The notes under the pieces: model-generated
Seen by the model: the letters and a program-made list of their open reading frames with translations, nothing else
Told to the model about the DNA's origin: nothing
Databases searched by the model: none
Shown: piece by piece, positions 37,989 to 50,227 of the stretch
How positions within the stretch are numbered: position 1 is the stretch's first letter
Layout of the letters: each line of letters starts with the position of its first letter
NCBI GenBank assembly: GCA_902729315.2
Contig: LR746272.1
Span: 5,891,827-5,955,826 of the forward strand
From: Spirodela intermedia
Lineage: Eukaryota; Streptophyta; Magnoliopsida; Alismatales; Araceae
Length of the DNA: 64,000 nucleotides
Direction: 5' to 3'
Made by a program: the position numbers and the translations under genes

Positions 37989-39747
37989 GTTGAATTTAAG
38001 AATCTTGAGGAGAGCACCATGTTCTAAGAGTAGTTGATCTATAATGTCTATAGGTGAAGGGAATGTCCTGTATTTAATAAGTTTTAAGGGGGTCTTTAAT
38101 ATTTGTTAACTACTTCTATCTATCATGCAATTTGTGAGTGATAGGAAGAGTTGAATTTGAGTTGTCCCTTGTAATGTGTGAAGCTCTTGCCATAAAGTAC
38201 TTAAGAATAGCCACCCTCTATTAGAGGCCATTATCTTTAGGAACTCATTGACTCTCACTTCTTTGATGAATACTTGAGCAATCTACTTAGTTGAGAATGG
38301 ATGATGCAAGACAATAAAGTGACTATATTTGCTAAGTCTAGCTACCACCACTAGTATTACATTAGAACAATACAAATTTGGGCAAACCTTTAGTGAAGTC
38401 CATTGAGAGCTCTTCTCATATTTGTTCAAGTATCGGCAATGGTTGAAGAAGTCATGTTGATAATAGTGCAGATGATTTGCACTGTAAGTAAGTGGAACAA
38501 TTGTTAATATATATCTTTATATCTCTTTTCATTCCTTGTTAACCAAATTATTGAGAAATCCGATGATATGCCTTTTGGAATCCAAAATGTTCACCTGCAT
38601 GATTGTCATGAAATAGTTGTACTCAAGTAATTAGGAGAAAATGTACTACAAGAACCAACCTTTCTTTATATAGCAAGAATCCATCTATTAAGGAATATAA
38701 CTCATTGACTATACATCTTTTTAACAAGGAGTTTTTAATCTCTTTAAGTCTAGCGTCTTTGTCCATAGCTAATTTGATCACTTTGAGGTTGATAGAGTGT
38801 TGTGTTATCAAGTCAATTAGTTTAGCTTGTAGTATTAATGAAGATCAAGATAATGTATCTACAACCTTATTGCTCTTCTCTTTCTTATATTTAATTCCAT
38901 AAGTTTCACTAATCATTTATGATACTCGGCATAGACTTTTTTTTGTTCAAGCAAGAACTTAAGATTCTACTAATCTATTTTGATGATAAAATGTTGCCAC
39001 ATAAGATAATGTCTCCACTTTCTTCTAGTCAACGTTATGGCCATCAATTTTTGCTCATAAGCTGATTTCAACTTGACTCTCACTAGAAGTGTCTAGCTGA
39101 AATAAGCAATTAGGCACCCTTCCTACATGAGAACAAGCCCAACCCTTGATCTAAAAGCATCAATTTCTACAGTAAATTATTGTGAAAATTCTAGTAATGC
39201 TAATATTGGTGTTGTAGTCATCACTTATTTAAGTGTAGAAAAGGTAACTTGGGCTTTTCCTAACCAAATGAATGCATCATTCTTTAATAATTGAGTCAGT
39301 GGCCACACTATTGAAGCATCGTTGGCAATAAAATATCATGTGAGCCCCAAGAACCTATGGAGTTTTTTGAGGTTTCTAAGAATTGGCCAATCAGTCATGA
39401 TTGATATTTTCTCCTTATCAACTTTTACTCTTTTTATAGACACCTAGTGGCCTAATTTTTTTAGTTTACTTTCCCAAATCTACATTTCTTGATATTTATA
39501 TGAAAACAAAATCAAAGAGAAATAGAGAACACCTTTCTCATGAGATGCAAATACTCAATTTTCATGATGTTGTAAACAAGAATATCATTAATGAAAACCA
39601 ATATGAACCACTTCAATTGGTGCGTAAATATTTAGTTTATAAGTGATTGGAAGGTTGGTGACACATTTGATAATCTAAATGGCATGACCTTGAATTCATA
39701 ATGGCCATGATGAGTCTTGAATGTAGTCTTGAGAACCTACTAATTTT

Positions 39748-39993
39748 TCATTTTGATTTTATAAATCCAGATTTCAGATCAAGTTTAAAAAAAAAAGATT
39801 TCTTATGTAATTCATCTAGTAGTTTTTCCACTATCATAATGGGATATTTGTTAGGAACTAAAACTCTATTCAGTGCTCTATAATCTACACAAAACCTCCA
39901 TCTCATATCCTTCTTTTTTATTAAGAATGTAAGACTCACATAAAGGCTATGCGAAGGTTGTATGACCTTTGTTGAGATTAATTCTTGGACCAA
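39748..39993 (-). pseudogene. Gypsy reverse transcriptase fragment
   Basis: The minus-strand frame reads VQELISTKVIQPSHSLYVS, FLIKKKDMRWRFCVDYRALN and FFKLDLKSGF, the N-terminal blocks of gypsy reverse transcriptase. The catalytic YxDD box lies in the next, frame-broken segment. Confidence 0.88.
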
Positions 39994-42097
39994 TGTCTCA
40001 ATCTCATTTTTCTAGAATGAGAGAATTTGTAAAGCCTCATATTTATTGGCCTTGCTCATGACAATAGATGAATGGTCTGGTTAATAGATTGCTCATGTGG
40101 CAACTTTATCATCGTTTCAAAAATGTAAGAAAATTCTTACTTCAAGCAGATTTCTAGATCATTTGGTGCTCTAGTGTCATTACTTTAGTAAATATGGTGT
40201 AGTTCGATCATATATTAATTATTTCTCTTAATTTTTTTCCCTACTCTTCTTAGTAATATATTGACTTTTGTAATATTAGGATCTCCCTTGAAAATGTGAA
40301 TTGTGTCCCCCATCATGAATTTCATAATAGACTTCACATAATTAGAAAGAATCAATCTTAGGGTTCTTAACCACTAAATTTTAAAAATCACATTCGTATT
40401 ACTCAATTCTAAAGATCAGAAGTCTTGTACTATCATGACATTTTGTGAATGTAGAGGAATAATTTTATAGATTTTCACTTCAGTCACTGTGTTGTAATTG
40501 CCTATAACAATGTTGTATTCATATAACTCTTCAATATACAAAGATAAGTTGTCAATAACCTTGGTGCACAAGAATTTGTAAGTTACCTCACTGTCAATAA
40601 GTGCAGATACTTATGTGTCATGTATTCTGTCCCATAATTTTATAGCGCATTGGTGAGTAATTATCATGACTGAATTTAAGGATACATGTATAGTAAACAC
40701 ACTCTCATCAGTGTTGGTTATGACTTGAACAAATGATTCTCAAACTTTATCAATGTCATCATTCTTTGATCTTTTTTAGTTTTCATCCACAATAATAATG
40801 CTTAACTCTTTTTTACAATGATGTCTTAGAGTAATTTTTTCATTACAATAGTAACATAGTCTTGTATCTCTTATCTTTTAAACTCATAGTCTATTAGTTT
40901 AAATATCTTGCGGTTACTTAGAAGAGGTTTTGATGTAAATGAGTTTTCTTTTGAATTCCCTTTTGGTGAACACTAGTAGTCCTTTTTAAATTACTTTTGA
41001 TACTTGTATTTTAGAATTTTATATTGTAAGTATTGTGACAAACTTGGTGTGGTTCATTCTTTGGAGATGTTTGATTTTTACAAAACTCATGTATGCTTCT
41101 TTTGATTTATTGGAGGTGAATCTCAACTTGAATTGATAAATTTCTAGTTTTTTTAAGTCCAAGGGACTTATGCACTATTGATTTAGATTTGATATATCCA
41201 TCTTCTAACACCTTAATATGTTCAAATTCAATCATGTACTCCCTCACTAAATTAGTTTGTTAGATAATCATTAGTTGTTATAGTGAACTCCATATTTCAA
41301 ATGTTTTGAATCATTTTTCTAGTAAACTCTTGAAGTCATGGAAATTATAAAATGAAAATTGATCCTCCATCTAGAGATACCATTCAAGGGCTTCTCCCTC
41401 TATACTCAGCATAACTTACTTGAGTTTTTCACATTTGGACATTAGGTTTAGGTGGAAGTATCTTTTTAAATGCATGATCTATCCCTTTGAACCATCCCTT
41501 TGGAAAATTAGTAGGTCTATCTTATAAGTTACCTACATTGAGTCATCATGAGAGGCTTGATTCAAATGAGTGTTATGATATAGTTGTCTTGGTTCTTCTC
41601 TTGAATCTTCATTAGGATGCAAAATGGAGTGGAGATATTTGTGGATAGTTTCTAAAAAAATTAGTGGATACTTTCCCTTTGTTCATTCAGGGTTTGTTCT
41701 TATTTGGTATATCCTTGCTTTAGTGATGCAATCTCCTTTTCTAATGAAACCATCTATTGTGCCCTAAGCCTAGTGAACATTTATTGGCCATTGGTTTCAG
41801 CTTAATTGATTAGTCATTCTTTCTATAATAGCTCTACAAAATCTTCCTCTACTATTTTAATTTTATGGTAAGTAGTAGAGAAGGTCGATTGATTGATATT
41901 GTGTGAAGAATTACTTCCCACCTTTTTCATGAAATATATTACAATCAAAATTTAAGATGACTATCCACCTTGAACCTTGGCATTTTGATCATTGCAAGGG
42001 CTATGGTAAATAGCATCTTGCTTCTGTAATCTCATATGCATATGATAGTTGCTTCAAACTTTAGTGAAGCAACCATAATAATCGACTCTAATACCAG

Positions 42098-42290
42098 TGT
42101 TATACACCTTGGGTGAGTAAGTGGCTCGTAAATGAATCAAGAGAGATAAAGGAACAATTGAGTACAAGATTCAAGAAACAATAAGAATTGTTTTAGAGGT
42201 CTAATTAATCCTCATAACATATGAGCCCAAATCAGAACTTGTCAGGGGGAGAATCTCCCATTCACCTTCTAGGTTTTTTTCTCCTTCCAT
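42098..42290 (-). repeat. Gypsy 5' LTR (right side)
   Basis: On the plus strand it begins TGTTATACACCTTGGGTG immediately beside the primer-binding site, so on the element strand it ends in CA. The right end is not sharp; homology to 37535-37698 fades after about 190 bases, near a (TA)n run at 42306-42321. Confidence 0.75.
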
Positions 42291-45200
42291 TATTTAGGAC
42301 CTTCTATATATATATATATAAGTCATTGTCCATTATTCTTTAATGGTCCCCATCAACGTAGGGGGTCCAGGTCATCTTTTGAAGATGACGATTGACTTTG
42401 TAACATAATCATTATCGTAAAATGCCCACAAGTCACAAGTCTCATGAGAATAATAATGAGAGAATATACTCATTCACCTCGAGAAAGATATATGTGGAAA
42501 CTAGTATAGAGAAATATTATAGAAACAAAATTGATGCTAGCCAAATGCACTTTACCTACAAAATTGATACTTCACTTGCATTGAGATCATCTCTCTCCAA
42601 ATCCATATATAGTGTGCTTTACTACACACAAATCCATACATTTGTGAGTTCAACCAAAACCTCATATGTGGCAAACTTCCCACACACAAATACATAAACT
42701 TAAAAAAATACTAATCAATATGAACACATAATGGACTAAACAAAAAAATTAGAATGCTGTTTTCTTCTTAAAATTGAGCCTCCTCTAGATTATAAAGTAC
42801 AAACAATCCTTTCACATGCTCAAGCAATTGATTTACATAGTTTTCTCTATACAAATTAAAAAAATCAGTCAACTTTGTCTCACATCATGACTTAGGAAAT
42901 GGAAAAGATATAGTTAGATTATATTGACTCTATTTGAATTGACACCAATTCAAATGTTCCTCAATATCTATCACAAAATCTCTCATGGATCCTAACTTTT
43001 TTCTAAATATGATTAATTCATCTCAGACTAAGCTAGAATGAGAGAAAAAAAATGAAAATTTTAATAAATTGCATGCTTACAACATTATAATGGAAACTTT
43101 CCAAAATGACAAGTTGAAGTTATTGTATGGATGCATGGTGCCTTCCACTAGGTTTTTTAGATATCACTACTGAGCATTCTAAGAGTTTTTTTGTGACAAA
43201 AATCATTAGAGATAAGATATTTATGTAGTAGAGAAATGAAGTGCCATATGTGTGCTATGTACTTGTATGTTAGGAATCTCCTTCTAGTGTTATTCATAAC
43301 ATTTTTTCTCTTCTCTCTTACAACCATTCATTAAGTGGGAATATAAGTTACAAAATAGTTTGCTTGCTCATGAATGTCATCAACTACATTAATAGGCTCA
43401 CTTCAAAAGATTATGTGGTGGTTGGAGATTGTTGTAGAGAAGAATTCATTAGAGATCATTCTCATGGGCAAAGTGTGCTCATTTTTTTAAAACCATGGCC
43501 CTTGTTCATGTAGTTCTTAGCCACCTCTTCATGGTTATCTATGGGTTTCTTTGGATCATACAACTTTTGGACATGGAGATTTTTCTCTTGTTTTAGTTTT
43601 TCATTTTTAAATTTCAGACACTAATTATATAATCCCACACTTGTTTTGATTTTATGATCCACTATTTTATAATCACAAAGTGAATTGACCCTCAGATTTT
43701 TTACTTTCTTCTGCATCATTTCTATTAGCTATATTTTAATCTAGGGATTAATTGGCCACATTCTATGATGGTTTTTTTTCCCATGACTTGGGTCAATGGG
43801 TAATCAAATCTTTTTCCAAGGCTTATTTTTTTTCAATGACTCATCATGCTTTGAGCTGTCTAATTGGCAAATTACATTTTGTTTTTGTATAAGCTTTATG
43901 TTTACCTACGAAAACCACCCCCATTATATCATGTACGCAGAAGGATAGTGCACTCTATTCCACCTTCATTCAATAGAGGTCCACCTTCCTTTGCATGCAA
44001 ATCAGATGAAATCAAAGATTCCTTTGATGATTTTATTTTTTTTTCATTTTTACAATAAGTTTGATAAATGGAGTTTGTCTTTAATTTATGGTAAATAAAT
44101 AAAATAAAATAAAATAGGAAATCTCTTGCTTAGAAGAAGTTTAGCATGGAGACATTGTTTGCTTAAAATCAACATATAGGTTTAGCAGCTTATCAAAAAA
44201 CTTCAGCCCGTTTAGTAATTTCTAAGAATATTTATCCGTGAAAATTCAGGAGGAAGGAAGACTGCTTGTGCCAAGATTTCATGTGGACACCGTTAATCTA
44301 TCTTCACACCGACCACTTAGGTATTGTGCCATCTCTCTTTCCTCCGCCAGGACTCACAAAAAGGTGGTCGATTCCCGGTCTTCGCCCCGAGCCCGCCGCC
44401 GACAGCGGCGGCGCCGGCATATTCTCGTCCGTGGGCCCCGCAAAAAGTGTTTTGAGTAATGTAATGGAGGCCCCCACAGGGGAGAGAGGGTATATACCTT
44501 ATAAATCTGCTGTGCTGTCGTCATAATATTCTTTTTTCAAAATAAAAAATGCTCTCTGCTTGCGGGGTGCGCTCACCGCTTCGATTTTAATAAAATATCG
44601 CCGTAAGATATTTATCCAACCCGGCGGCGATCGCCCTCCCCTCTTTCCACTTTCCTCTTTCCGGGGGTCCGCGAAAGTGAGGAAAGCGATCCCTCCCTCT
44701 CCACTGGTCTGGTGTGGCTTTTCTCCTCTCCCTCCCGTGTGGAGGATCAGTTCGGGCTGGGGTCAACGCCCGGCTTTTAACGGTTGTCCTTCGTTTTCTC
44801 CTCCAGCTCGCTCCTTTTCCTTCTGAGTTTTCTTCTCTCTCGATCTGTCGAGGCCCGTACGATCGTGGTGGCGGCTCTGCAAGTCGAGTCCTCGGAGATG
44901 TTGGTCTAATCTTGCCCTCAACTCTCTTCCCCATTCTTGCCCACGGAGATATTACCCTCGTTCTAATCTTCCCCAGTTATCTTCTTCTTCTTCTGAGGCC
45001 CCCCTTCTTCAGCTCCGAGTTATCCCTGTGCTCTCTCTCTCTCGGAATCCCAGGAAATAGGGTCGACGAAGATCTGGATGTGAGCTGTTGATGCAGACGT
45101 TGTCCGGCCATCTTCCTCCAGATCCCCGACGAGACGAGGGGCGTCGGATTCAAGCGCGTGGAGTATGAGACCCGATTCAATCTCTGCGTTCAACTTCTTC

Positions 45201-45292
45201 TGCTAGGGGACTCGTCTCCATTCGAGGGCTTGACTCCGTAGCCGCCCAGCTGCCCCTCGCCCGCTGCAGCTCCCCCCGAGGTCGAAGCCGCC
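42291..45292. other. AT-rich DNA changing to GC-rich PCH1-like upstream region
   Basis: 42291-44230 is AT-rich without recognisable genes. From about 44340 the sequence becomes GC-rich and probably contains the promoter and 5' UTR of the PCH1-like gene. Open frames at 44560-44826 and 44714-45091 have no known motif and could be upstream ORFs. Confidence 0.45.
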
Positions 45293-46270
45293 ATGCCTGA
45301 CCGCGGAGAGGCCGCGGGATTTGCGGGCGCCTTCGGGGATTCGCAGAGGAGTGGGTCTCAGGAGCCCTGCGGATCTCGATGGGCGGGCCGTGGGAAGCTA
45401 AGAACGCTTTCACTCTTTCCTCCATCAGATGCCGGAGACGGAGACGATGCTCGGAAAAAGGAACGGTCTGCCAGAGGGAGCCCCTCCCCGGAGGCATCAG
45501 AGGGCGTCGGACTGCAACGGCGAGATGAGAGGGCATTGGAAGCCGGCGCCGACTGTAAGGGCATCGCCTCGCCCCCCACTGTTCTGCGCGCGGAGATGGT
45601 GAGCGCGGAGTGGCACCACTACTCGGAGGCTCCGCCGCCGAGCTCTGCGCCGGCGGCGGAGGGACTCCCATTCCGAGGGTTCATAGTGGCGCGCCGCCGG
45701 GTTTGCAGATTCTCCGAGAAGAAGGAATCGGCTGGTACCAGAGAGGAAAAGATCAACTCCATCTCCGGCGTGTCCTACAGAGCCCAGTGGGCGACCCACA
45801 ACTTCTCCTGCCTCAGGCAGGAGGAGATGGATGGCGATCCACCCCCGGCGCTCGGCGGCGTAAGGATGTGGGTGGTGAAGGGATTCTCAGGGCGAGATGG
45901 ATCGGAAAACTGCTGTCACGGAGATTCAACGGGCTGCTCAAGAGGCGGCGCAGAGGCACTGAAGATGACGATGAACTCCGCTCATCTGGAAGCTTCTGTA
46001 TCCAGAGGAACCGCCTCCATTGCCTTCTGTTCTAGCCACCAAAGGGCCTCCCCCGAGGCCAGGAATGAGGAGTTGTCCGCAGGTTCTCGCTCTTCTCCTC
46101 CGCAGAGTCGATATCAGTGGGGAAGATCATCATCTCCACCAGGTACGTATATATCCATCTATATGGGTGTGGTGTATTATTGATGCAGAGCTTCTTGGGT
46201 GGGTGCCCAGATGGATTAATGGGTTGTCCTCCTTTGTCTAGGTTTGGCCACTCCCGGACACAAGGAGAAG

Positions 46271-46311
<41 letters not shown>

Positions 46312-47109
46312 AAAGACTGGTTCTTGATCCCCGTCAAGGAGAGAGATCCCATTGGTCGCACCGTTGGTTGACCTCTTCGGGTTTTGCAGGTTCTCGTGCA
46401 GGTGGAGCAGGGGAGGGAGCCCCAGTTGGCTCTCGGCCTGCAGGTGGAGGCTGCGAGCGGGGATCAAGGATCCATATCGCTTGACGCAGACGTTGACTTC
46501 TCGGCTCCGGTGATCTCGGTTGATTATGCTGCTTGCCGACGCCCATCCTTGTCGAGGATGGGCGGCGTGTCGGTGGAGGGTGCGGCCTCTGATAAACCAG
46601 AGAAGTCAAAGTCGGAATACCCCAGCTGCCTGGTCGGAGACCATCCAGATGCCGACCAGGAGGAGAGGAGCAGGTGGGTCAAGCGGCTTAAGGTGGTAAG
46701 ATCCGGCGGCCACAGCGGCGCCAGCGCTCTGGCTGGCCGAAGGGAGCAGCGGCTGTGCAGTCGTGTGATGAACTACAGCCGGTCGAACCCGTTCACCCTG
46801 GCGAAGTGCCTTCGGGAGCAACGGCAGTTCCAGAAGACCATGCTTCTGCTGCGAAGCAGCGACTCCCTGGCGGCGCCTCCGGTGGATTCGCATCCCTGGA
46901 TCCGGCGGTGGAGCCGGAAGAGCCGGCTGACACCACCGCCTCCAGGCCAGGAGGTGGAGAGGGTGGAGCCGTTGCCGGAGAAGCTGGAAGGGTGCCCGTT
47001 CCCCAGCCTCGCGGCCATGGCGTTGATGGGGAAGGCGATCAATAACTTCCGGCCCTGCAAGTTCCAAAGGAGGGGGTCATCCCTGGTTTGGAACACGGAG
47101 GGGCTATAG
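45293..47109 (+). CDS. PCH1: PCH1-like protein (phytochrome B photobody regulator family)
   Basis: Proposed member of the PCH1/PCHL family (Arabidopsis At2g16365 and relatives), which bind phytochrome B, stabilise its active form in nuclear photobodies and restrain hypocotyl growth. Three exons: 45293-46142, 46242-46270 and 46390-47109; the 29-bp middle exon is needed to keep phase. The result is about 532 residues. N-terminal block: SGVSYRAQWATHNFSCL. C-terminal blocks: SRWVKRLKVV, SHPWIRRWSRKSR, FPSLAAMALMGKAINNFRPC and GSSLVWNTEGL, which are the family's conserved end. The region between is Ser/Gly-rich and poorly conserved. The start may instead be ATG 45596; the first 100 residues from 45293 look like translated UTR. 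PCH1 and PCHL cannot be told apart here. The orthologue assignment comes from memory of the C-terminal motif. Confidence 0.78.
46274..46309 (+). repeat. (CT)n microsatellite in PCH1-like intron 2
   Basis: About 18 CT units begin a few bases after the donor of the intron at 46271-46389. Confidence 0.93.
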
Positions 47110-47440
47110 GCTCCCCCTTCCTCCGTGCTCTTCTTTCTTCTTGCATGCTGAGCATCGCGTATCAGATGATTCCTTCTTCCCATTTAATCTGAGCCTCGTG
47201 CTGACTTCTATAATCTTATCTCTATCATCACGTTCGTGCATCCTCTCAGTTCTTGATATTACAAAAGACGGGCAGAGGGTTTGAGGAGAGAGAAAGGAAA
47301 AGGAAAAAAAATATTCCCAATTATAACAGTCGCTCCCCACTAAGATATCAAGCACCTCACACGTGGCAGGGAACCAGTGTGCTGTTCTTAAGATTCTTCC
47401 TCAAGATAAGTTGTAAATATTATTGACGGTTATTTTGGAC
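47110..47440 (+). other. PCH1-like 3' flank
   Basis: Probable 3' UTR and downstream sequence before the AT-rich repeat region. No gene seen. Confidence 0.4.
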
Positions 47441-47454
47441 AGTTAAAAGGAAAA

Positions 47455-47800
47455 TACGATTAGCTGGTGGTAGTGGTCTTGTAAGAATATCAGTCAATTC
47501 AGATTACAATCAAATCTAGAGAAGTTTGATGAGTCAATCTCAACATGTTTGGTGCGCTCCTGAAAGGTTGGGATAGTAGTAATGTGAACACCCGTAGAAT
47601 TCTCATATCAAAAATTGGCCGAAAGAGGTCTGGTGATGTAAAAATTAAATAATTTTTGTAATTAGATAATTGTCTGTAGTAAGAGCCAATGCCAATTGAA
47701 GATCAAGATACTGTTGGTCATTTTTTAGCATACTAAAAAATAAGCGAAGCTCTAAGAAAAATGTAATACCTAGTGAATGGTCCACATGAATAAAAAAATG
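47455..47800 (-). pseudogene. Ty1/copia RNase H remnant
   Basis: On the minus strand, and across several frame breaks, the end of a copia polyprotein can be read: a SKKQPTVSRSS-like block near 47700-47735, an ERTKHVEID-like block near 47540-47575 and an ADILTRPLPPA-like block near 47460-47495. No long open frame survives. It is a different element from the one at 5144-10958. Confidence 0.7.
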
Positions 47801-50222
47801 AGGCTCAATCAACATTAGAAAATAACTGAAGTTAAAGAAAGTTAAAGGAGAATAATCCTTGACGTGCTCTTGACTTGATTCACCAAATATTAAATGGACT
47901 AAGATGAGGATCAGAGAAGAATTGTATGATCTTCTTTCACCACTTTAACATATAAACTACAAAACTAAAAGGTCAACTTACTAAGCACATTCATATGTTT
48001 TGACATATTTACTCATTCCTTTTATCTAAGTTACAGAATTTCTTCTTAAAATGTGACTTATAAGGATCTTTTAACATTACGAAATTTCTTTTTTTTCATA
48101 AATTAATAAAAATTCTACATAGCCAATGTTATACATCACCTCCTCAACCAGACACAATTGTATTATAATAATTACATTCAAACTTAACTTATACTAGTCT
48201 TCCTCACCTAATTCTTTGTAATTTTTTGCTAATAGAAGGAGATTTGTGAAGTACTTCAATCTCTTTTGGCATAGCCGAAATTAATATTCCTGTCAAATTT
48301 CGTAACCTCAAACTTTACCATTGATGTCTTTAAAACAAACCAACTTCATAAGAGAAACACAAGCTTTTCTTTAATACCAAATGTTTTGACAAAAGGCACC
48401 AAAAATAAACTTGAAATAAAATATAAAATATTAAAAATTGGATCTTGAATACCTAATATGTGGTTGTACAAATAACCAAAGTGCACCATAAGGACAACAA
48501 ATGTCAAAGGTGAAAAAGTAAATGTCAAATGTATTACCCCTTTAAATTGCATATTTCAAAAGTGTCAAAAGACGTCATGTTGCAAATCTTAAATTGATGG
48601 ATGAGCTGAATATAAATGACCTTATAAGAATATATGATGAGTGATATACTCTTTTTGTGGTTTGATAAAATACCTCATGAATCCATACCAAAAGAAATAG
48701 AGGTTTAGGTTCAAAAACAAATAAAGGAGAATGTTTATCTTGGATCCACTTCATCCAAATATTGGGAACATGCCCAAGGGAGAAGCCAACCTTCCATTCA
48801 TATCTACCAAGATAGCAAACAAGAGATCTTGGGTCTCTCTCTCTCTCTCTCTCCCTCCTTTTCTATCTATTTTTGTAATGTTTTATATAATAATTTTCTA
48901 AGGTGAAATTTAAACTTCTAAAAGTAATTGAAAGAATAAAAAATTATTCAAATGTCAAATCGACTACTTTTCATGGGATTTTTGGTACCCATGAAACATT
49001 ATATTTCTTTTTTTTCACATGACAAAAGTTCTAAATCGAACTACAATTTTAGAAGGTGACAGCCAAGTTTGTTCCTAGTACCACTATTAAGTGCATGTTT
49101 TTGTGAAATTTTCTTTCTAGTTTATTGTTAGCTAATTCAAGGTTTAATAGTTACAAAGATTGATAAAATACTTGTGTATTTTCTCTTTCAATACTTTCCT
49201 CAAAAATAATGTGTAGAAAAATAAAACAAAAGTTAATATAAAACTTTTTTATGTTAGTTTAATTACATTAAAAAATAGTTGTTATAATTTTTAAGTCATT
49301 GGTTACTAATCCTTAAGTCATAAGAAGAAACTAATTCAAAGACTTAATTGATATATTTTGATGAAACTTCGATAAATTCATTGAATGGAAATAACTTGTG
49401 GATTTGATTAATTCGTATTTTTGTAGACACAAAAGCATTCACACAAACATGGTTTACATCAATTTTCTGACTATCAACATTTCAAACATCAAGTAATGAC
49501 GAAGCTAATAATATATCCATTCCACATCTTGGCCCAAAAACCATCCCCTTTGAGGTTCTTAAAGGTGTAAAATTACATAAAAGAAGATCATGCAATTCAT
49601 ATTAATTGGTCCATTAAATCTTGAATAAGGTCTACGATTAAGTGGTGTTGATGAAATCATCGTTGACCATATTATTTGACACATAATTTTCTTCTCAAGT
49701 CAACCCCTTTGTGGCCACACACTAATCAATTATGAACCCATGATGTGACATTTGTTGAGTTTGAGAAGTCAATAAGATTTTGATGATATATAAAGATATT
49801 TGGGTAAAATCACCTCAAGCAAAAATTGTGAAATTAATAACATTGCTACATAATTATAATTAAACTAAAATTTATTCAAAATGAGAAAAATGCATATTTT
49901 GTTGCAATTTATGTTTCTTGCAGAAATCAAAGCATTTAATGGCAAGTTAATATGTAAAGAATCAGCACTTCCAATAGATCATGAAAATATTAATATTTTA
50001 ATTTTATATGATTCTTATAAGAAAAAATATTTATTAATTTTTCAAGCTTTACCCATTAAAGGCTAAGGATGCAAAGTATTTAAGTGTATTCCATTGATGT
50101 GCAAGTGACCTTAGCCTAATAACGAAAAACCACTTTTAAATAAATCAGCCCAAGTTAAAACAAAAAAAGTCTTTATGACCCAAATTGAGATTGACCCATT
50201 CTTCATATAATTATTGAAGAGG
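47801..50222. other. AT-rich stretch without recognised genes
   Basis: It probably consists of more decayed retroelement sequence. A CT run lies at 48835-48853. No family motif could be read in either direction. Confidence 0.4.
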
Positions 50223-50227
50223 ATGAT

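Larger units (their letters stand above)
37704..42097 (-). mobile_element. Ty3/gypsy retrotransposon internal region, decayed
   Basis: Minus-strand gypsy remnants in the expected order from right to left: gag region (about 41000-42050), zinc knuckle (about 40812-40859, CYYCNEK...HC), aspartic protease-like stretch (about 40400-40640), reverse transcriptase (39748-39993), RNase H/integrase linker (38623-38811) and integrase C-terminus (37704-37988). A tRNA-Met-type primer-binding site (TGGTATTAGAG on the minus strand) lies just inside 42097. Stops and frameshifts are frequent. The left end stops just after the integrase block and meets a (GAT)n-like run and an LTR in the wrong orientation, so the element is truncated or rearranged. 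Confidence 0.87.
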
